The notes under the pieces are model-generated. The model was given only the letters and a program-made list of their open reading frames with translations, was not told the DNA's origin and did no database searches. Made by a program: the position numbers and the translations under genes. DNA of 64,000 nt from NCBI RefSeq assembly GCF_015319355.1, contig NZ_JADILU010000008.1, positions 124,001 through 188,000 of the forward strand, read 5' to 3'. This document shows positions 24,656 through 33,020 of the stretch, piece after piece (positions within the stretch are counted from its first letter, which is position 1; each line of letters starts with the position of its first letter). Origin of the DNA: Psychroserpens luteus. GTDB lineage: Bacteria > Bacteroidota > Bacteroidia > Flavobacteriales > Flavobacteriaceae.

Positions 24656-26629
24656 ATGATATCAAAATCCTCTATAGAACAAGTATTTGAAACCGCTCGC
24701 GTTGAGGAGGTTATTGGCGATTTTGTCCAGTTAAAAAAAGCGGGTACTAATTTTAAAGGCTTGAGTCCGTTTAGTGATGAACGCTCTCCGAGTTTTGTAG
24801 TGTCTCCTGTAAAACAAATTTGGAAAGATTTTTCTAGTGGAAAAGGAGGGAACGCAGTTACCTTTTTGATGGAGCATGAACATTTTACTTATCCGGAAGC
24901 TATAAAATACCTCGCCAAAAAATATAATATTGAAATAGAAGAGACCGAACAAACAGACGAGCAAAAGCAAGAAGCTAATGAGCGTGAGAGTTTGTACTTG
25001 GTTAATGAATTTGCAAAACAATACTTTGAACGTATCTTATTTAAAACAGATCAAGGTCAAGCTATTGGTTTGAGTTATTTTAAAGAACGTGGATTTACAA
25101 ATGAAACTATAAAGAAATTCAATTTAGGGTATTCGCTTGACGAGTGGCAAGCTTTTACTGATGAGGCTTTAAAACAAGGCTATCAATTAGACTTTCTTGA
25201 AAAAACAGGATTATCAATTGTTAAGCCAGATAAAAAGTTTGATCGTTTTAAAGGACGTGTCATGTTTCCTATTCATAGTATGAGTGGTCGTATTTTAGGA
25301 TTTGGAGGACGCATTTTAAAAATTGATAAAAAAGCTGCTAAATACATGAACTCTCCTGAGAGTGAAGTGTATCATAAAAGTAAAATTCTCTACGGAATTT
25401 ATCACGCAAAACAATCAATCGCTAAAGAAGATAACTGTTATTTAGTGGAAGGCTATACAGATGTGATTCAATTTCATCAAACCGGAATTACAAATGTGGT
25501 AGCATCTTCTGGTACAGCTTTAACTCCAGAGCAAATAAGACTTGTAAACCGATTAACAAATAACATAACAGTACTTTTTGATGGTGATGCTGCAGGAATT
25601 AGAGCATCTATTCGTGGTATTGATTTAATTCTTGAACAAGGAATGAATGTAAAAGTCTGTGGTTTTCCAGAAGGTGAGGATCCAGATAGTTTTGCAAAAC
25701 AAAATACATTAGAAGAGTTAACAACTTATCTTGACGAAAATTCTAAGGATTTTATTCAATTTAAAGCTTCATTGTTGGTAAAAGAGGCTAATAATGATCC
25801 CATAAAAAAAGCAGAAACAATTAGAGATATTGTAAATAGTATTTCTAAAATTCCAGACCAAATAAAAAAGGAAATCTATATTCAAGAATGTTCACGTATC
25901 ATGGATATAAGTGAGGATGTCTTATTTACTACTCTAGCTCAAATAAATAAAAAAGGTGTTCAAGAAACCAATAAAAGCTATAAAAATGAGCAAAAACAAA
26001 ATAGATTTCAAGTTGTAAAATCAGAGCCTAAAGCTCAAAAAATAGATTTGCAATACGAATTAGAGCGTAAAATAATTGAAATTCTATTGCTCTACGGAAC
26101 AGAGATTGAGGATTTTGAAGATTTGGTTTTAAAAGAATCAGACGGTGGAGAACTAAAATTAGAACCCGTAATTCATAATGCAAAAGTATTTGAGAAAATA
26201 TATTTGGATTTACAAGAAGACGAGATGCAGTTTACAAACGCCAATTTTAAGACGTTGTATTATTCAATCATAGATACTTTGCATCAAGAACCTGAATTCT
26301 CTACAAGTAATTTTGTTAATAAATTGGATCAGGAGTTGGCAAATGATGTGACGACTATTTTAATGAATGATGAGCGTTACACATTGCATGATTGGGAGCG
26401 TAATCATATTATTCCGAAAGAAAAATCACAGTCAATTGCCCAATTAGTAACACAAACAATATTAACCTTACGTTGTTACTTGATTGATAAAAAAGTGTCT
26501 GAATATCAAAATGACACCTTAAGAGAAGGTGCAAATACTCGCAGTATTTTAGAGGACGTTAAAGATTATTTAGGTTTAAAAATGCTACTCTCTAGAAAGC
26601 TGGGTAAAGTTGTAGGTGGAAAAGTCTAG
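24656..26629 (+). CDS. dnaG: DNA primase
   Basis: Synthesises RNA primers at the replication fork. The 657 residues have the N-terminal CHC2-type fold (about 1-100), the catalytic core with TOPRIM (VEGYTDVIQFHQ, TVLFDGDAAGIRASIRGIDL) and a C-terminal helicase-binding region. In the N-terminal domain the usual CPFH and CFGCG ligand motifs read LSPFSDERSPSF and DFSSGKGGN, so all four zinc ligands are missing while the rest of the fold is conserved. Related flavobacteria may share this, so it need not mean loss of function. It converges with the response regulator gene; their ends overlap by 4 bp. Confidence 0.95.
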   Translation: MISKSSIEQVFETARVEEVIGDFVQLKKAGTNFKGLSPFSDERSPSFVVSPVKQIWKDFSSGKGGNAVTFLMEHEHFTYPEAIKYLAKKYNIEIEETEQTDEQKQEANERESLYLVNEFAKQYFERILFKTDQGQAIGLSYFKERGFTNETIKKFNLGYSLDEWQAFTDEALKQGYQLDFLEKTGLSIVKPDKKFDRFKGRVMFPIHSMSGRILGFGGRILKIDKKAAKYMNSPESEVYHKSKILYGIYHAKQSIAKEDNCYLVEGYTDVIQFHQTGITNVVASSGTALTPEQIRLVNRLTNNITVLFDGDAAGIRASIRGIDLILEQGMNVKVCGFPEGEDPDSFAKQNTLEELTTYLDENSKDFIQFKASLLVKEANNDPIKKAETIRDIVNSISKIPDQIKKEIYIQECSRIMDISEDVLFTTLAQINKKGVQETNKSYKNEQKQNRFQVVKSEPKAQKIDLQYELERKIIEILLLYGTEIEDFEDLVLKESDGGELKLEPVIHNAKVFEKIYLDLQEDEMQFTNANFKTLYYSIIDTLHQEPEFSTSNFVNKLDQELANDVTTILMNDERYTLHDWERNHIIPKEKSQSIAQLVTQTILTLRCYLIDKKVSEYQNDTLREGANTRSILEDVKDYLGLKMLLSRKLGKVVGGKV

Positions 26630-27255
26630 GTTAAATCCATATGCTTACCTTGATTCACTAAATCTATAAGGTTTGTGACATTTAGTTTTTTGAAAAGTCT
26701 CGCTTTATAAGTACTTACCGTTTTCTCGTTGATATCAAGCTCTTTAGCAATTTCTTTGTTCTTTTTACCAGATGACAATAATTTTAAAACTTCAACTTCC
26801 CGAGTAGATAAGCGCTTGTAGATTCTACTTTTTGATTGTTTAGTATCATTGTAATTAAGATGCTTAGACATCTTTTCACTTAAATGTATTTCACCATTAT
26901 AGGCGCTCTTGATTGCTTTAATGATAACATCTGTAGATTCAGATTTTGAAACATAACCAGAAGCTCCAGCTTTAATTGTGCTAATGGCATAAATCTCTTC
27001 AGGATGGTAGCTAAACATGATAATGTTAATCTTACTATATTCTTTTTTGATAGCTCTTAGTGCGGTTATTCCATTGAGTTCTGGTAGTTCAATTTCAGAA
27101 ACAATAACATCAACGTCATTATTTCTTACAAAATCAAAAATCTCAACACCAGTAGCAACAGTTCCTATCACTCGAATCTCGTCATGATTTTCGAACAATA
27201 ATTGAAATCCAGTAGTTACGATAGGATGGTTGTCAACGACTAATACCTTAATCAT
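26626..27255 (-). CDS. LuxR/NarL-type response regulator with Glu at the phospho-acceptor site
   Basis: The receiver domain (about 1-120) begins IKVLVVDNHPIVTTGFQLLFE. The HTH domain (about 140-205) reads LSTREVEVLKLLSSGKKNKEIAKELDINEKTVSTYKARLFKKL. In the acceptor segment VIVSEIELPELNG, residue 54 is Glu where Asp is expected four residues before the conserved Pro, while Asp8 and the Lys region (VSKSES) remain. Glu may mimic a phosphorylated state, giving constitutive activity. No histidine kinase gene is adjacent. Tail-to-tail with dnaG, overlapping by 4 bp. Confidence 0.88.
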   Translation of the reverse strand: MIKVLVVDNHPIVTTGFQLLFENHDEIRVIGTVATGVEIFDFVRNNDVDVIVSEIELPELNGITALRAIKKEYSKINIIMFSYHPEEIYAISTIKAGASGYVSKSESTDVIIKAIKSAYNGEIHLSEKMSKHLNYNDTKQSKSRIYKRLSTREVEVLKLLSSGKKNKEIAKELDINEKTVSTYKARLFKKLNVTNLIDLVNQGKHMDLT

Positions 27256-27391
27256 GATACATATTTAAATTGGTTAGTTAGTATAGAATACCAGAACTTA
27301 TGTTAAATAAATTCAAGAGTGTGGAGATTTGCAATACAAAATTACAAAAAAAACCAATAGAGTGAACTGTTTTTTGTGATTATCTCAGCTA

Positions 27392-28180
27392 TTATTTTAA
27401 ATTTTTAGGAATTTCACAAATCGGTATTGCTATCATTTTGTGGGTATTAGAGCGATTATACCTCATGAAAATTTGAAAAGCTTCTTTTTGACGTCCTTCA
27501 AAATCATCTGCTGTTTTCCCTTCATCTTTCATAGTCATAGCCCACTCTAGTTCTGGATAAGAAGCTCCTATTTGATCTTCATCGCTTCTAGCATCACCAA
27601 ATAAACCGTCACTTGGTGCAGCTTTCATAATTGATTCTGGCACTTGGAGATATTCACCTATGTTATAAACTTCAGATTTCATAAGGTCTGCAATAGGGCT
27701 CAAATCAACACCACCATCTCCATATTTTGTATAAAAACCTACTCCAAAATCTTCAACTTTATTTCCAGTTCCTGCAACTAAAAGTCCGAGTAGTCCAGCA
27801 TGATAATAAAGTGTAGTCATTCTTAATCTAGCTCTAGTATTAGCCAATGCCATGTCTACAGTAGTTTGTTTGCCTTCTAGAGAAACTTCGGTTTTAAACT
27901 CTTCAAAAACAGGAGTAAGGTCAACTCTTGTGTCTTTTACATTAGAAAAACGTTGTTTTAATTGAGTAATGTGCTCTTGAGCTCTACTTACATGGCTAGC
28001 TGCTTGGTGAATAGGCATTTCAATACAAAGAAGATCTAAGCCAGTTTTTGCACATAATGTTGAGGTTACTGCAGAATCTACACCTCCAGATATACCAATT
28101 ACAAAACCATTTACACCTGCTTTAGTAGCATAGTCTTTTAGCCAATTTACGATATGATCAACAACTTTTTCTGTTTGCAT
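27392..28180 (-). CDS. nadE: NH3-dependent NAD+ synthetase
   Basis: Amidates nicotinate adenine dinucleotide to NAD+. The 262 residues correspond to the short, ammonia-using form without a glutaminase domain. Motifs are the ATP-binding loop GISGGVDSAVT, NTRARLRMTTLYYHA, GTGNKVEDFGVGFYTKYGDGGVD and PSDGLFGDARSDEDQIG. The gene is divergent from gldB-gldC. The neighbourhood nadE/gldB/gldC also occurs in gliding flavobacteria, which supports the gld assignments. Confidence 0.94.
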   Translation of the reverse strand: MQTEKVVDHIVNWLKDYATKAGVNGFVIGISGGVDSAVTSTLCAKTGLDLLCIEMPIHQAASHVSRAQEHITQLKQRFSNVKDTRVDLTPVFEEFKTEVSLEGKQTTVDMALANTRARLRMTTLYYHAGLLGLLVAGTGNKVEDFGVGFYTKYGDGGVDLSPIADLMKSEVYNIGEYLQVPESIMKAAPSDGLFGDARSDEDQIGASYPELEWAMTMKDEGKTADDFEGRQKEAFQIFMRYNRSNTHKMIAIPICEIPKNLK

Positions 28181-28207
28181 TGTAATGAGTTTTTATTTAA
28201 AGAATAG

Positions 28208-28215
28208 TACCTTTG
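28208..28215 (+). promoter_or_regulatory. -7 box for gldB-gldC
   Basis: TACCTTTG matches TAnnTTTG, 84 bp before the preferred gldB ATG. No -33 element was identified. Confidence 0.35.
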
Positions 28216-28298
28216 TCCAACAAAAATAATAAGATAAGTTCAAAAATCACGTTAGTAAAACATATTTACTTTTTATGAAGTTTTTGAAAACCCTATAC

Positions 28299-29258
28299 AT
28301 GAAAAAAATAATACTATTTACACTTACTCTATTAGCTTTTTATAGTTGTAAAAATGAAGATGCTGTAGAAGAAGAAATTTCAAAAATTGATACCAATGTT
28401 ACGGTTGAACGTTTTGATCGTGCTTTTGCAGAGGCTAAACCAGAAGATTTAGGTAAGCTTAAAAAGACCTTTCCTTTTTTCTTTTCGTCTAGAATTCCAG
28501 ATTCAGTATTTATTGAGCAAATGAAAGATTCTTTTCAAATTGAACTTAATAATGCTGCAAAAGAGAAATTTGGTGATTTCAAAACAGAAACAAATGAAAT
28601 TGAAGGCCTATTTCAGCATTTAAAATATTACAATAAGACATTTAAAGAACCACGTGTTATTGTATTCACAAATTATGTTCATTACAGAGAGAAGCAAGTG
28701 GTCACAGATACCGTGGTGCTTTTAGCAGTTGATAATTATTTAGGAGCAGATCACAAGTTTTATGGGAATTTTCCTAAATATATAGCTCAAAACCTTAAGC
28801 CTTCTCAATTAGTTGTCGATTTGGCGAAGGAGTATGCCGAAAAACAAATTTTTCAATCACAAAAAAAGACGTTTCTGGATGAGATGATTTTCTTCGGAAA
28901 ACAGCTGTATTTCAAAGATAAGGTCATTCCATTTAAAACCGATGCCGAAAAAATTGGATACACGCAAGAGCAATTAGATTTTGCAAATACGAATGAGGAT
29001 ATGATTTGGACAGAATTTGTGGAAAATGAAATGCTCTATAATACAGATAGTTCTTTGCCTGCGCGTTTTATTGCAGATGCGCCTTTTTCAAAATTTCAAT
29101 TAGAATTAGATAATGAAACTCCAGGACGACTTGGGCAATTCATTGGTTGGCAAATAGTAAAAGCATATATGAAAAATAATGAGGTGTCTTTACAAGAAAT
29201 GATGCAAACCGATGCAATAGATATATTTAACAAATCAAATTATAAACCATCCAAATAA
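28299..29258 (+). CDS. gldB: Gliding motility lipoprotein GldB
   Basis: Lipoprotein required for gliding in F. johnsoniae. The preferred start at 28299 gives MKKIILFTLTLLAFYSC, a clean lipobox with Cys17; an in-frame ATG at 28275 would add eight residues. Family features are the early segment VTVERFDRAFAEAKPEDLGKLKKTFPFFF, the central LAVDNYLGADHKFY, and the C-terminal GRLGQFIGWQIVKAYMKNN. The length of 319 residues fits. The stop overlaps the gldC start (TAATG), so the two genes are coupled. Confidence 0.92.
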   Translation: MKKIILFTLTLLAFYSCKNEDAVEEEISKIDTNVTVERFDRAFAEAKPEDLGKLKKTFPFFFSSRIPDSVFIEQMKDSFQIELNNAAKEKFGDFKTETNEIEGLFQHLKYYNKTFKEPRVIVFTNYVHYREKQVVTDTVVLLAVDNYLGADHKFYGNFPKYIAQNLKPSQLVVDLAKEYAEKQIFQSQKKTFLDEMIFFGKQLYFKDKVIPFKTDAEKIGYTQEQLDFANTNEDMIWTEFVENEMLYNTDSSLPARFIADAPFSKFQLELDNETPGRLGQFIGWQIVKAYMKNNEVSLQEMMQTDAIDIFNKSNYKPSK

Positions 29259-29593
29259 TGGCAAAACATACATCAAAAATAGAACTTAATATAGAGCTTG
29301 ACGAAAACAAAGTTCCAGAAAAATTACATTGGACCGCAGAAGATGGAGGGATTTCAAACCAAGAAGCAAAAGCAATGATGCTTTCAGTTTGGGACGCAAA
29401 AGCCAAAGAAACGTTACGTATAGATTTGTGGACAAAAGATATGCCTGTTGATGAAATGAAACAGTTTTTTCATCAAACGCTTGTAGAAATGAGTAATACG
29501 TTTCAAAGAGCGACTCAGGATGAAAAAATGTCAGCAACAATGAAAGATTTCTGTGATTATTTTGCTGAAAAATTAGAACTCAAAGAAAAATAG
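29258..29593 (+). CDS. gldC: Gliding motility protein GldC
   Basis: A small cytoplasmic protein of 111 residues encoded directly after gldB with a one-base stop/start overlap. It is acidic and soluble, with no signal peptide. The segment KLHWTAEDGGISNQEAKAMMLSVWDAKAKETLRIDLWTKDMPVDEM is characteristic of GldC. Its biochemical role is not established; it is linked to gliding in F. johnsoniae. A hairpin terminator follows at 29672. Confidence 0.92.
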   Translation: MAKHTSKIELNIELDENKVPEKLHWTAEDGGISNQEAKAMMLSVWDAKAKETLRIDLWTKDMPVDEMKQFFHQTLVEMSNTFQRATQDEKMSATMKDFCDYFAEKLELKEK

Positions 29594-29671
29594 TGATTTA
29601 ATAATTGGTTAATATTTAGATAACGTATCTATTTCATAATCTTATTAATTTTGCTTTGCTGTCAATTCAAT

Positions 29672-29720
29672 AAAAAACGTTAGTTAGGCTTCATATGTCG
29701 AAGAAAACTAATGTTTTTTT
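29672..29720 (+). terminator. Intrinsic terminator of gldB-gldC
   Basis: AAAAAACGTTAGTT (29672-29685) pairs with AACTAATGTTTTTT (29706-29719) with one G-U pair, with an inner CTTC/GAAG stem and a T-run. A third segment at 29732-29741 (AACTAACGTT) is also perfectly complementary to the first arm, but it lies after the T-run. Confidence 0.7.
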
Positions 29721-29776
29721 TATGTAAAAAAAACTAACGTTGTTAGATGCTCTTGTGTCTAACTTTTATTTTAATT

Positions 29777-29802
29777 TGTCTTTCCTATGAAAGCAAGAAT
29801 CT
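29777..29802. repeat. Degenerate palindromic repeat, type A
   Basis: TGTCTTTCCT-ATGA-AAGCAAGAAT resembles the TGTCATTCCTGCGAAAGCAGGAAT element but with a broken stem. It is the leftmost member of the repeat set that marks 29.8-46.5 kb. Confidence 0.5.
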
Positions 29803-29832
29803 AAAAATAAAGATTTTTCTTTATTTTAGCAT

Positions 29833-30447
29833 ATGAGAAAAACTCTTTTTGGCGTCGTTATTACATTGGTGGTTCTCTTCACATTTAAATATTGTGAAGA
29901 TAAAAAGGAGGAAAAAATCACACTTCTAGAAAATACAGCGCTCATTCAAGAGCAAATAAAAAATGTAGGTAAACTTGTAGTGACTGAAGGTCATTTTAGT
30001 GAAGTCTTCACATATAAAAATTCAAAAGCAGTTTTTGGCGATTTATTAGAAGCAGAAAAAAGAGCAATAGTCATCGTAAATGCAGATGTTACTATTAGTT
30101 ATGATTTAAGCCTTATTGAATATGAAGTTGATGAGTTAACCAAAACAGTTCGCATTGTAAGTATTCCAAAGGAAGAAATAAAAATCAGTCCAGATTTTGA
30201 ATATTATGACATCCAAGCAGATTTTCTAAATCAATTTGAAGCTAAAGATTATAATGAAATAAAAAAAACAGTGAACAAATCACTAATGAAAAAAATTGAA
30301 GCTTCAGATTTAAAATCAAACGCAAAAAATAGGTTAATTAGTGAACTAGCTAAATTTTACATTCTCACCAATACCATGGGTTGGACCTTAGAGTATAATG
30401 AGAATCCTATAGAATCAACAGAAGCATTTCAAGGCTTGAAATTATAG
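29833..30447 (+). CDS. DUF4230 domain protein, membrane-anchored
   Basis: Residues 1-20 form a hydrophobic anchor or signal (MRKTLFGVVITLVVLFTFKY). The soluble part carries the DUF4230 pattern: VGKLVVTEGHFSEVFTYKN, KRAIVIVNADVTISYDLSLIEYEVD and the helical end NRLISELAKFYILTNTMGWTLEYN. The protein is 204 residues long. The function of the family is unknown. It converges with the first rhodanese gene, overlapping by 6 bp. Confidence 0.82.
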   Translation: MRKTLFGVVITLVVLFTFKYCEDKKEEKITLLENTALIQEQIKNVGKLVVTEGHFSEVFTYKNSKAVFGDLLEAEKRAIVIVNADVTISYDLSLIEYEVDELTKTVRIVSIPKEEIKISPDFEYYDIQADFLNQFEAKDYNEIKKTVNKSLMKKIEASDLKSNAKNRLISELAKFYILTNTMGWTLEYNENPIESTEAFQGLKL

Positions 30448-30747
30448 TTTATTCTTAACGCTAGCCCAGCCACCACCATTAATAGCGTTTATATTATGAA
30501 GGTTTAGAAATTTAGCAGCTTTTGCAGAACGAACACCACTTTCACAACATGCAATAATGGGTTTGTTTAGTGCTTTGACTTCGTTAACACGATTATTCAA
30601 TTCATCTAATGGAATATGAACCGAATTTTCAACATGACCTTTATCCCATTCGCGTTGCGTTCTCACATCTAAAATAACCGCTCCATTATTAATGTATTCT
30701 TCAACTTGTCGCTTTTTAGCGCCAAAAATAAAACTTAAAAATCCCAT
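30442..30747 (-). CDS. Rhodanese-like sulfurtransferase (first of a tandem pair)
   Basis: A single rhodanese domain in 101 residues, starting MGFLSFIFGAKK (ATG at 30747; an upstream start at 30780 would add 11 unsupported residues). The domain shows AVILDVRTQREWDKGHVENSVHIPLDEL and the active loop CESGVRS, with Cys as the persulfide carrier. The C-terminal INAINGGGWASVKNKL is shared with the next gene, showing that the two are paralogues. No signal peptide, so cytoplasmic. Role unknown; sulfur relay is possible. Confidence 0.88.
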   Translation of the reverse strand: MGFLSFIFGAKKRQVEEYINNGAVILDVRTQREWDKGHVENSVHIPLDELNNRVNEVKALNKPIIACCESGVRSAKAAKFLNLHNINAINGGGWASVKNKL

Positions 30748-30840
30748 AACGTCTTTTTGTTTAAATTTACAAATTACCAATAGAACTTAAAAGTTTATCG
30801 CAAGAGTTTCTTTTACTTCGGAAACGTTAAAAGATGGGAA

Positions 30841-31146
30841 CTATAGCTTTTTACTTAAGCTTAACCAGCCTCCACCATTAATTGCTTCAATACCTTGCGC
30901 TTTCAAAATACTTGCAGCACTGCCAGAACGCATTCCGCTTGCACAACAGGTAATCACTGGTTTATTCAGTTTTTTTATGTCACTTATTTTGCTGTTAATC
31001 ACTTGCAAAGGAATGTTTTTAGATCCAGGAATTGCACCTTGACTATATTCTCCTTTTGTTCTAACGTCTATTATTACTGCTTCTCTTGATTGAAAATCTT
31101 TAATTTTATCACCTTTGTTACCAAATAATGTATTTAATAATCCCAT
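30841..31146 (-). CDS. Rhodanese-like sulfurtransferase (second of a tandem pair)
   Basis: 101 residues with the same layout as its neighbour: MGLLNTLFGNKGDK, AVIIDVRTKGEYSQGAIPGSKNIPL, active loop CASGMRS and IEAINGGGWLSLSKKL. It probably arose by local duplication. It is divergent from the TetR gene across a 88-bp gap that contains an inverted repeat (31192-31205), so it may share that control. Confidence 0.88.
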   Translation of the reverse strand: MGLLNTLFGNKGDKIKDFQSREAVIIDVRTKGEYSQGAIPGSKNIPLQVINSKISDIKKLNKPVITCCASGMRSGSAASILKAQGIEAINGGGWLSLSKKL

Positions 31147-31191
31147 AATTTATTTTTTTTACAAATTACCTTCATTTATTTCAAAAGATAA

Positions 31192-31205
31192 GTAACATTA
31201 GTTAC
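31192..31205. promoter_or_regulatory. Candidate TetR operator in the rhodanese/tetR divergent gap
   Basis: GTAAC-ATTA-GTTAC is a perfect inverted repeat. It contains the core TAAC-N4-GTTA also found in the 24-bp palindrome upstream of paaE, and lies 30 bp before the regulator gene, consistent with autoregulation. Confidence 0.5.
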
Positions 31206-31234
31206 AACATATTTTTTTTATCTTCCTCAACCAT

Positions 31235-31804
31235 ATGAAAACAGAAACTAGAAAAGACGAAATCATAAATACAGCATCAAAACTGTTTAAAGAAAAAGGA
31301 TACAGCGCTGTGACTATGCGTGATTTGGCAACAGCAATGGGAATCAAAGCAGCAAGCCTTTACAATCATATAAATTCTAAACAAGAAATCCTCAAAGCTA
31401 TTATCATTTCTATAGCTGAAGAATTTACCAACGGAATGAATACTATCATTCAATCAGAAACATCTAATATTTCAAAATTAGAAAGTATTGTAACGTTGCA
31501 TGTAAATATTACAGCAAATAATACTAACGGAATGGCATCCCTTAATAATGATTGGATGCATCTCGAAGATCAATTAGACTATTATCTTCAACTTCGTAAC
31601 GAGTACGAGGATAATTTTCTTAATATCATAAAAGAAGGTATTTCTGCTTCAGAAATCAAGAATAGCAATCCCGAAATCATCATGTTTTCAATGCTAACCA
31701 CTTTGCGGTCATTGTATTTGTGGATACCAAAAAAAGAAGATCTTAACGCAAACGATTTAGCTAATAGCCTAAGTGAAGTTCTCATTGGCGGAATTAACAA
31801 CTAA
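31235..31804 (+). CDS. TetR-family regulator, probably of the phenylacetyl-CoA cluster
   Basis: 189 residues. The N-terminal HTH is clear: RKDEIINTASKLFKEKGYSAVTMRDLATAMGIKAASLYNHINSKQEIL. The C-terminal part is helical and variable, as expected for a ligand-binding domain. It lies immediately upstream of the paa genes on the same strand, with a perfect 24-bp palindrome between them. By analogy with TetR-type PaaR proteins, phenylacetyl-CoA is a likely inducer; that is inference from position. Confidence 0.88.
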   Translation: MKTETRKDEIINTASKLFKEKGYSAVTMRDLATAMGIKAASLYNHINSKQEILKAIIISIAEEFTNGMNTIIQSETSNISKLESIVTLHVNITANNTNGMASLNNDWMHLEDQLDYYLQLRNEYEDNFLNIIKEGISASEIKNSNPEIIMFSMLTTLRSLYLWIPKKEDLNANDLANSLSEVLIGGINN

Positions 31805-31821
31805 TTAAGAATTATATTTTG

Positions 31822-31829
31822 TATCTTTG
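31822..31829 (+). promoter_or_regulatory. -7 box of the paa operon
   Basis: TATCTTTG matches TAnnTTTG. It lies 4 bp before the 24-bp palindrome, which therefore covers the expected transcription start. Confidence 0.55.
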
Positions 31830-31833
31830 TTCT

Positions 31834-31857
31834 CTAAACTAACAAGTGTTAGTTTAG
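31834..31857. promoter_or_regulatory. 24-bp perfect palindrome, candidate paa operator
   Basis: Arms CTAAACTAACA (31834-31844) and TGTTAGTTTAG (31847-31857) are perfect complements around AG. The position between the regulator gene and paaE, just after a -7 box, is ideal for repression. A related 18-bp site occurs at 44995-45012. Confidence 0.72.
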
Positions 31858-31860
31858 TTT

Positions 31861-31884
31861 GTCATTCCTGCGAAAGCAGGAATC
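31861..31884. repeat. Palindromic repeat, type A
   Basis: ATTCCTGC/GCAGGAAT with a GAAA loop, preceded by GTC. Best copy of the type A element. No T-run follows, so it is not a normal terminator. Confidence 0.85.
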
Positions 31885-31942
31885 TTATTAATGAAAATAG
31901 AAAGTTTAATTAAAAGTTTGCACGTTCAATACGTGTCATAAA

Positions 31943-33016
31943 ATGGCAGAATTTCACAACTTAAAAGTTGCAGATATATACAAAGAAACAGAAGATACTT
32001 CAGTAGTAACTTTTGAGGTTCCATCAGAATTGCAAGATGCATTTAAATTTAGGCAAGGTCAGCATTTAACTTTAAAAGCAGATATAGGTGGTGAAGATAT
32101 TCGTCGTTCGTATTCGCTTTGTTCAAGTCCATTAGATAACCAATGGAAAGTCGCTGTAAAGCTAATTCCAAATGGTAAGTTTTCAACCTATGTCAATGAC
32201 GAATTAAAAACAGGTGACCAGCTTGAAGTCATGTCACCAAGCGGAAATTTTGGAGTTGAAATCAACGCAGAAAAAGCAAAAAATTATTTATTCTTTGCAG
32301 CAGGCAGTGGTGTTACGCCAGTTTTGTCAATGGTAAAAACACATCTTAAGGCTGAGCCAAATTCAACTTGCAAATTGTTTTATGTAAATAAAACAGCAAA
32401 ATCCATTATCTTTAAAGAAGAACTAGAGCAACTTAGAAATGCATATTTTGGCAGATTTGAAATCTACTATTTTTTAACCAAAGAACGTCGAGATATCGAG
32501 TTGTTCAATGGTAGATTCGATGATGAGAAAATGCAAGTGCTGACAAAAACGTTCATCGATATTCCAGACACTAGTGAAGTCTTTCTTTGCGGTCCAGAAA
32601 AAATGGTGAATTACGTAAGCGAGTATTTAATAAACGCAGGATTACCAAAAGAATTAGTGCATTATGAACTATTCGTTACAGGACTTTCAGATGAAGACAT
32701 AAAAAGGGCAGAACGTCTGGCAAAACAAAATGTAGAAGGTGTCGAGGTAACCATTGTAGATGGCGGAAAAGAATTCTCATTCACCATGACCAAAGACTAC
32801 GACAACATACTAGACGCAGCTTTAGGAGCAGGTGCAGATTTGCCATTCGCATGTAAAGGAGGTGTTTGTAGCACCTGTAAATGCGAAGTCAAAGAAGGCG
32901 CAGTCGAAATGAAAGTAAATTACGCATTAAGCGATAAAGAAGTATCACAAAATCTGGTGTTAAGCTGTCAAGCAGTACCAATAACAGACAAAGTCGTAGT
33001 AGACTTTGATGTTTAA
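31943..33016 (+). CDS. paaE: 1,2-phenylacetyl-CoA epoxidase, reductase subunit
   Basis: Passes electrons from NADPH to the PaaAC diiron oxygenase. The 357 residues comprise an FAD domain (IRRSYSLCSSP), an NAD(P) domain (FFAAGSGVTPVLSMVK, EVFLCGPEKMV) and a C-terminal plant-type 2Fe-2S domain with CKGGVCSTCKC and LSCQ. First gene of the catabolic cluster, behind the 24-bp palindrome and a type A repeat. In many other bacteria paaE follows paaABCD, so the order here differs. Confidence 0.94.
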   Translation: MAEFHNLKVADIYKETEDTSVVTFEVPSELQDAFKFRQGQHLTLKADIGGEDIRRSYSLCSSPLDNQWKVAVKLIPNGKFSTYVNDELKTGDQLEVMSPSGNFGVEINAEKAKNYLFFAAGSGVTPVLSMVKTHLKAEPNSTCKLFYVNKTAKSIIFKEELEQLRNAYFGRFEIYYFLTKERRDIELFNGRFDDEKMQVLTKTFIDIPDTSEVFLCGPEKMVNYVSEYLINAGLPKELVHYELFVTGLSDEDIKRAERLAKQNVEGVEVTIVDGGKEFSFTMTKDYDNILDAALGAGADLPFACKGGVCSTCKCEVKEGAVEMKVNYALSDKEVSQNLVLSCQAVPITDKVVVDFDV

Positions 33017-33020
33017 AATA

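Noticed and set aside
29734-29746. CTAACGTTGTTAG as a further TetR operator.
   Set aside because: The spacer is 3 bp rather than 4 and the segment is better explained as a third complementary arm next to the gldC terminator.
31861-31884. Type A palindromes as intrinsic terminators.
   Set aside because: None of the copies inspected is followed by a T-run and they lie between genes that must be co-transcribed or start close by.
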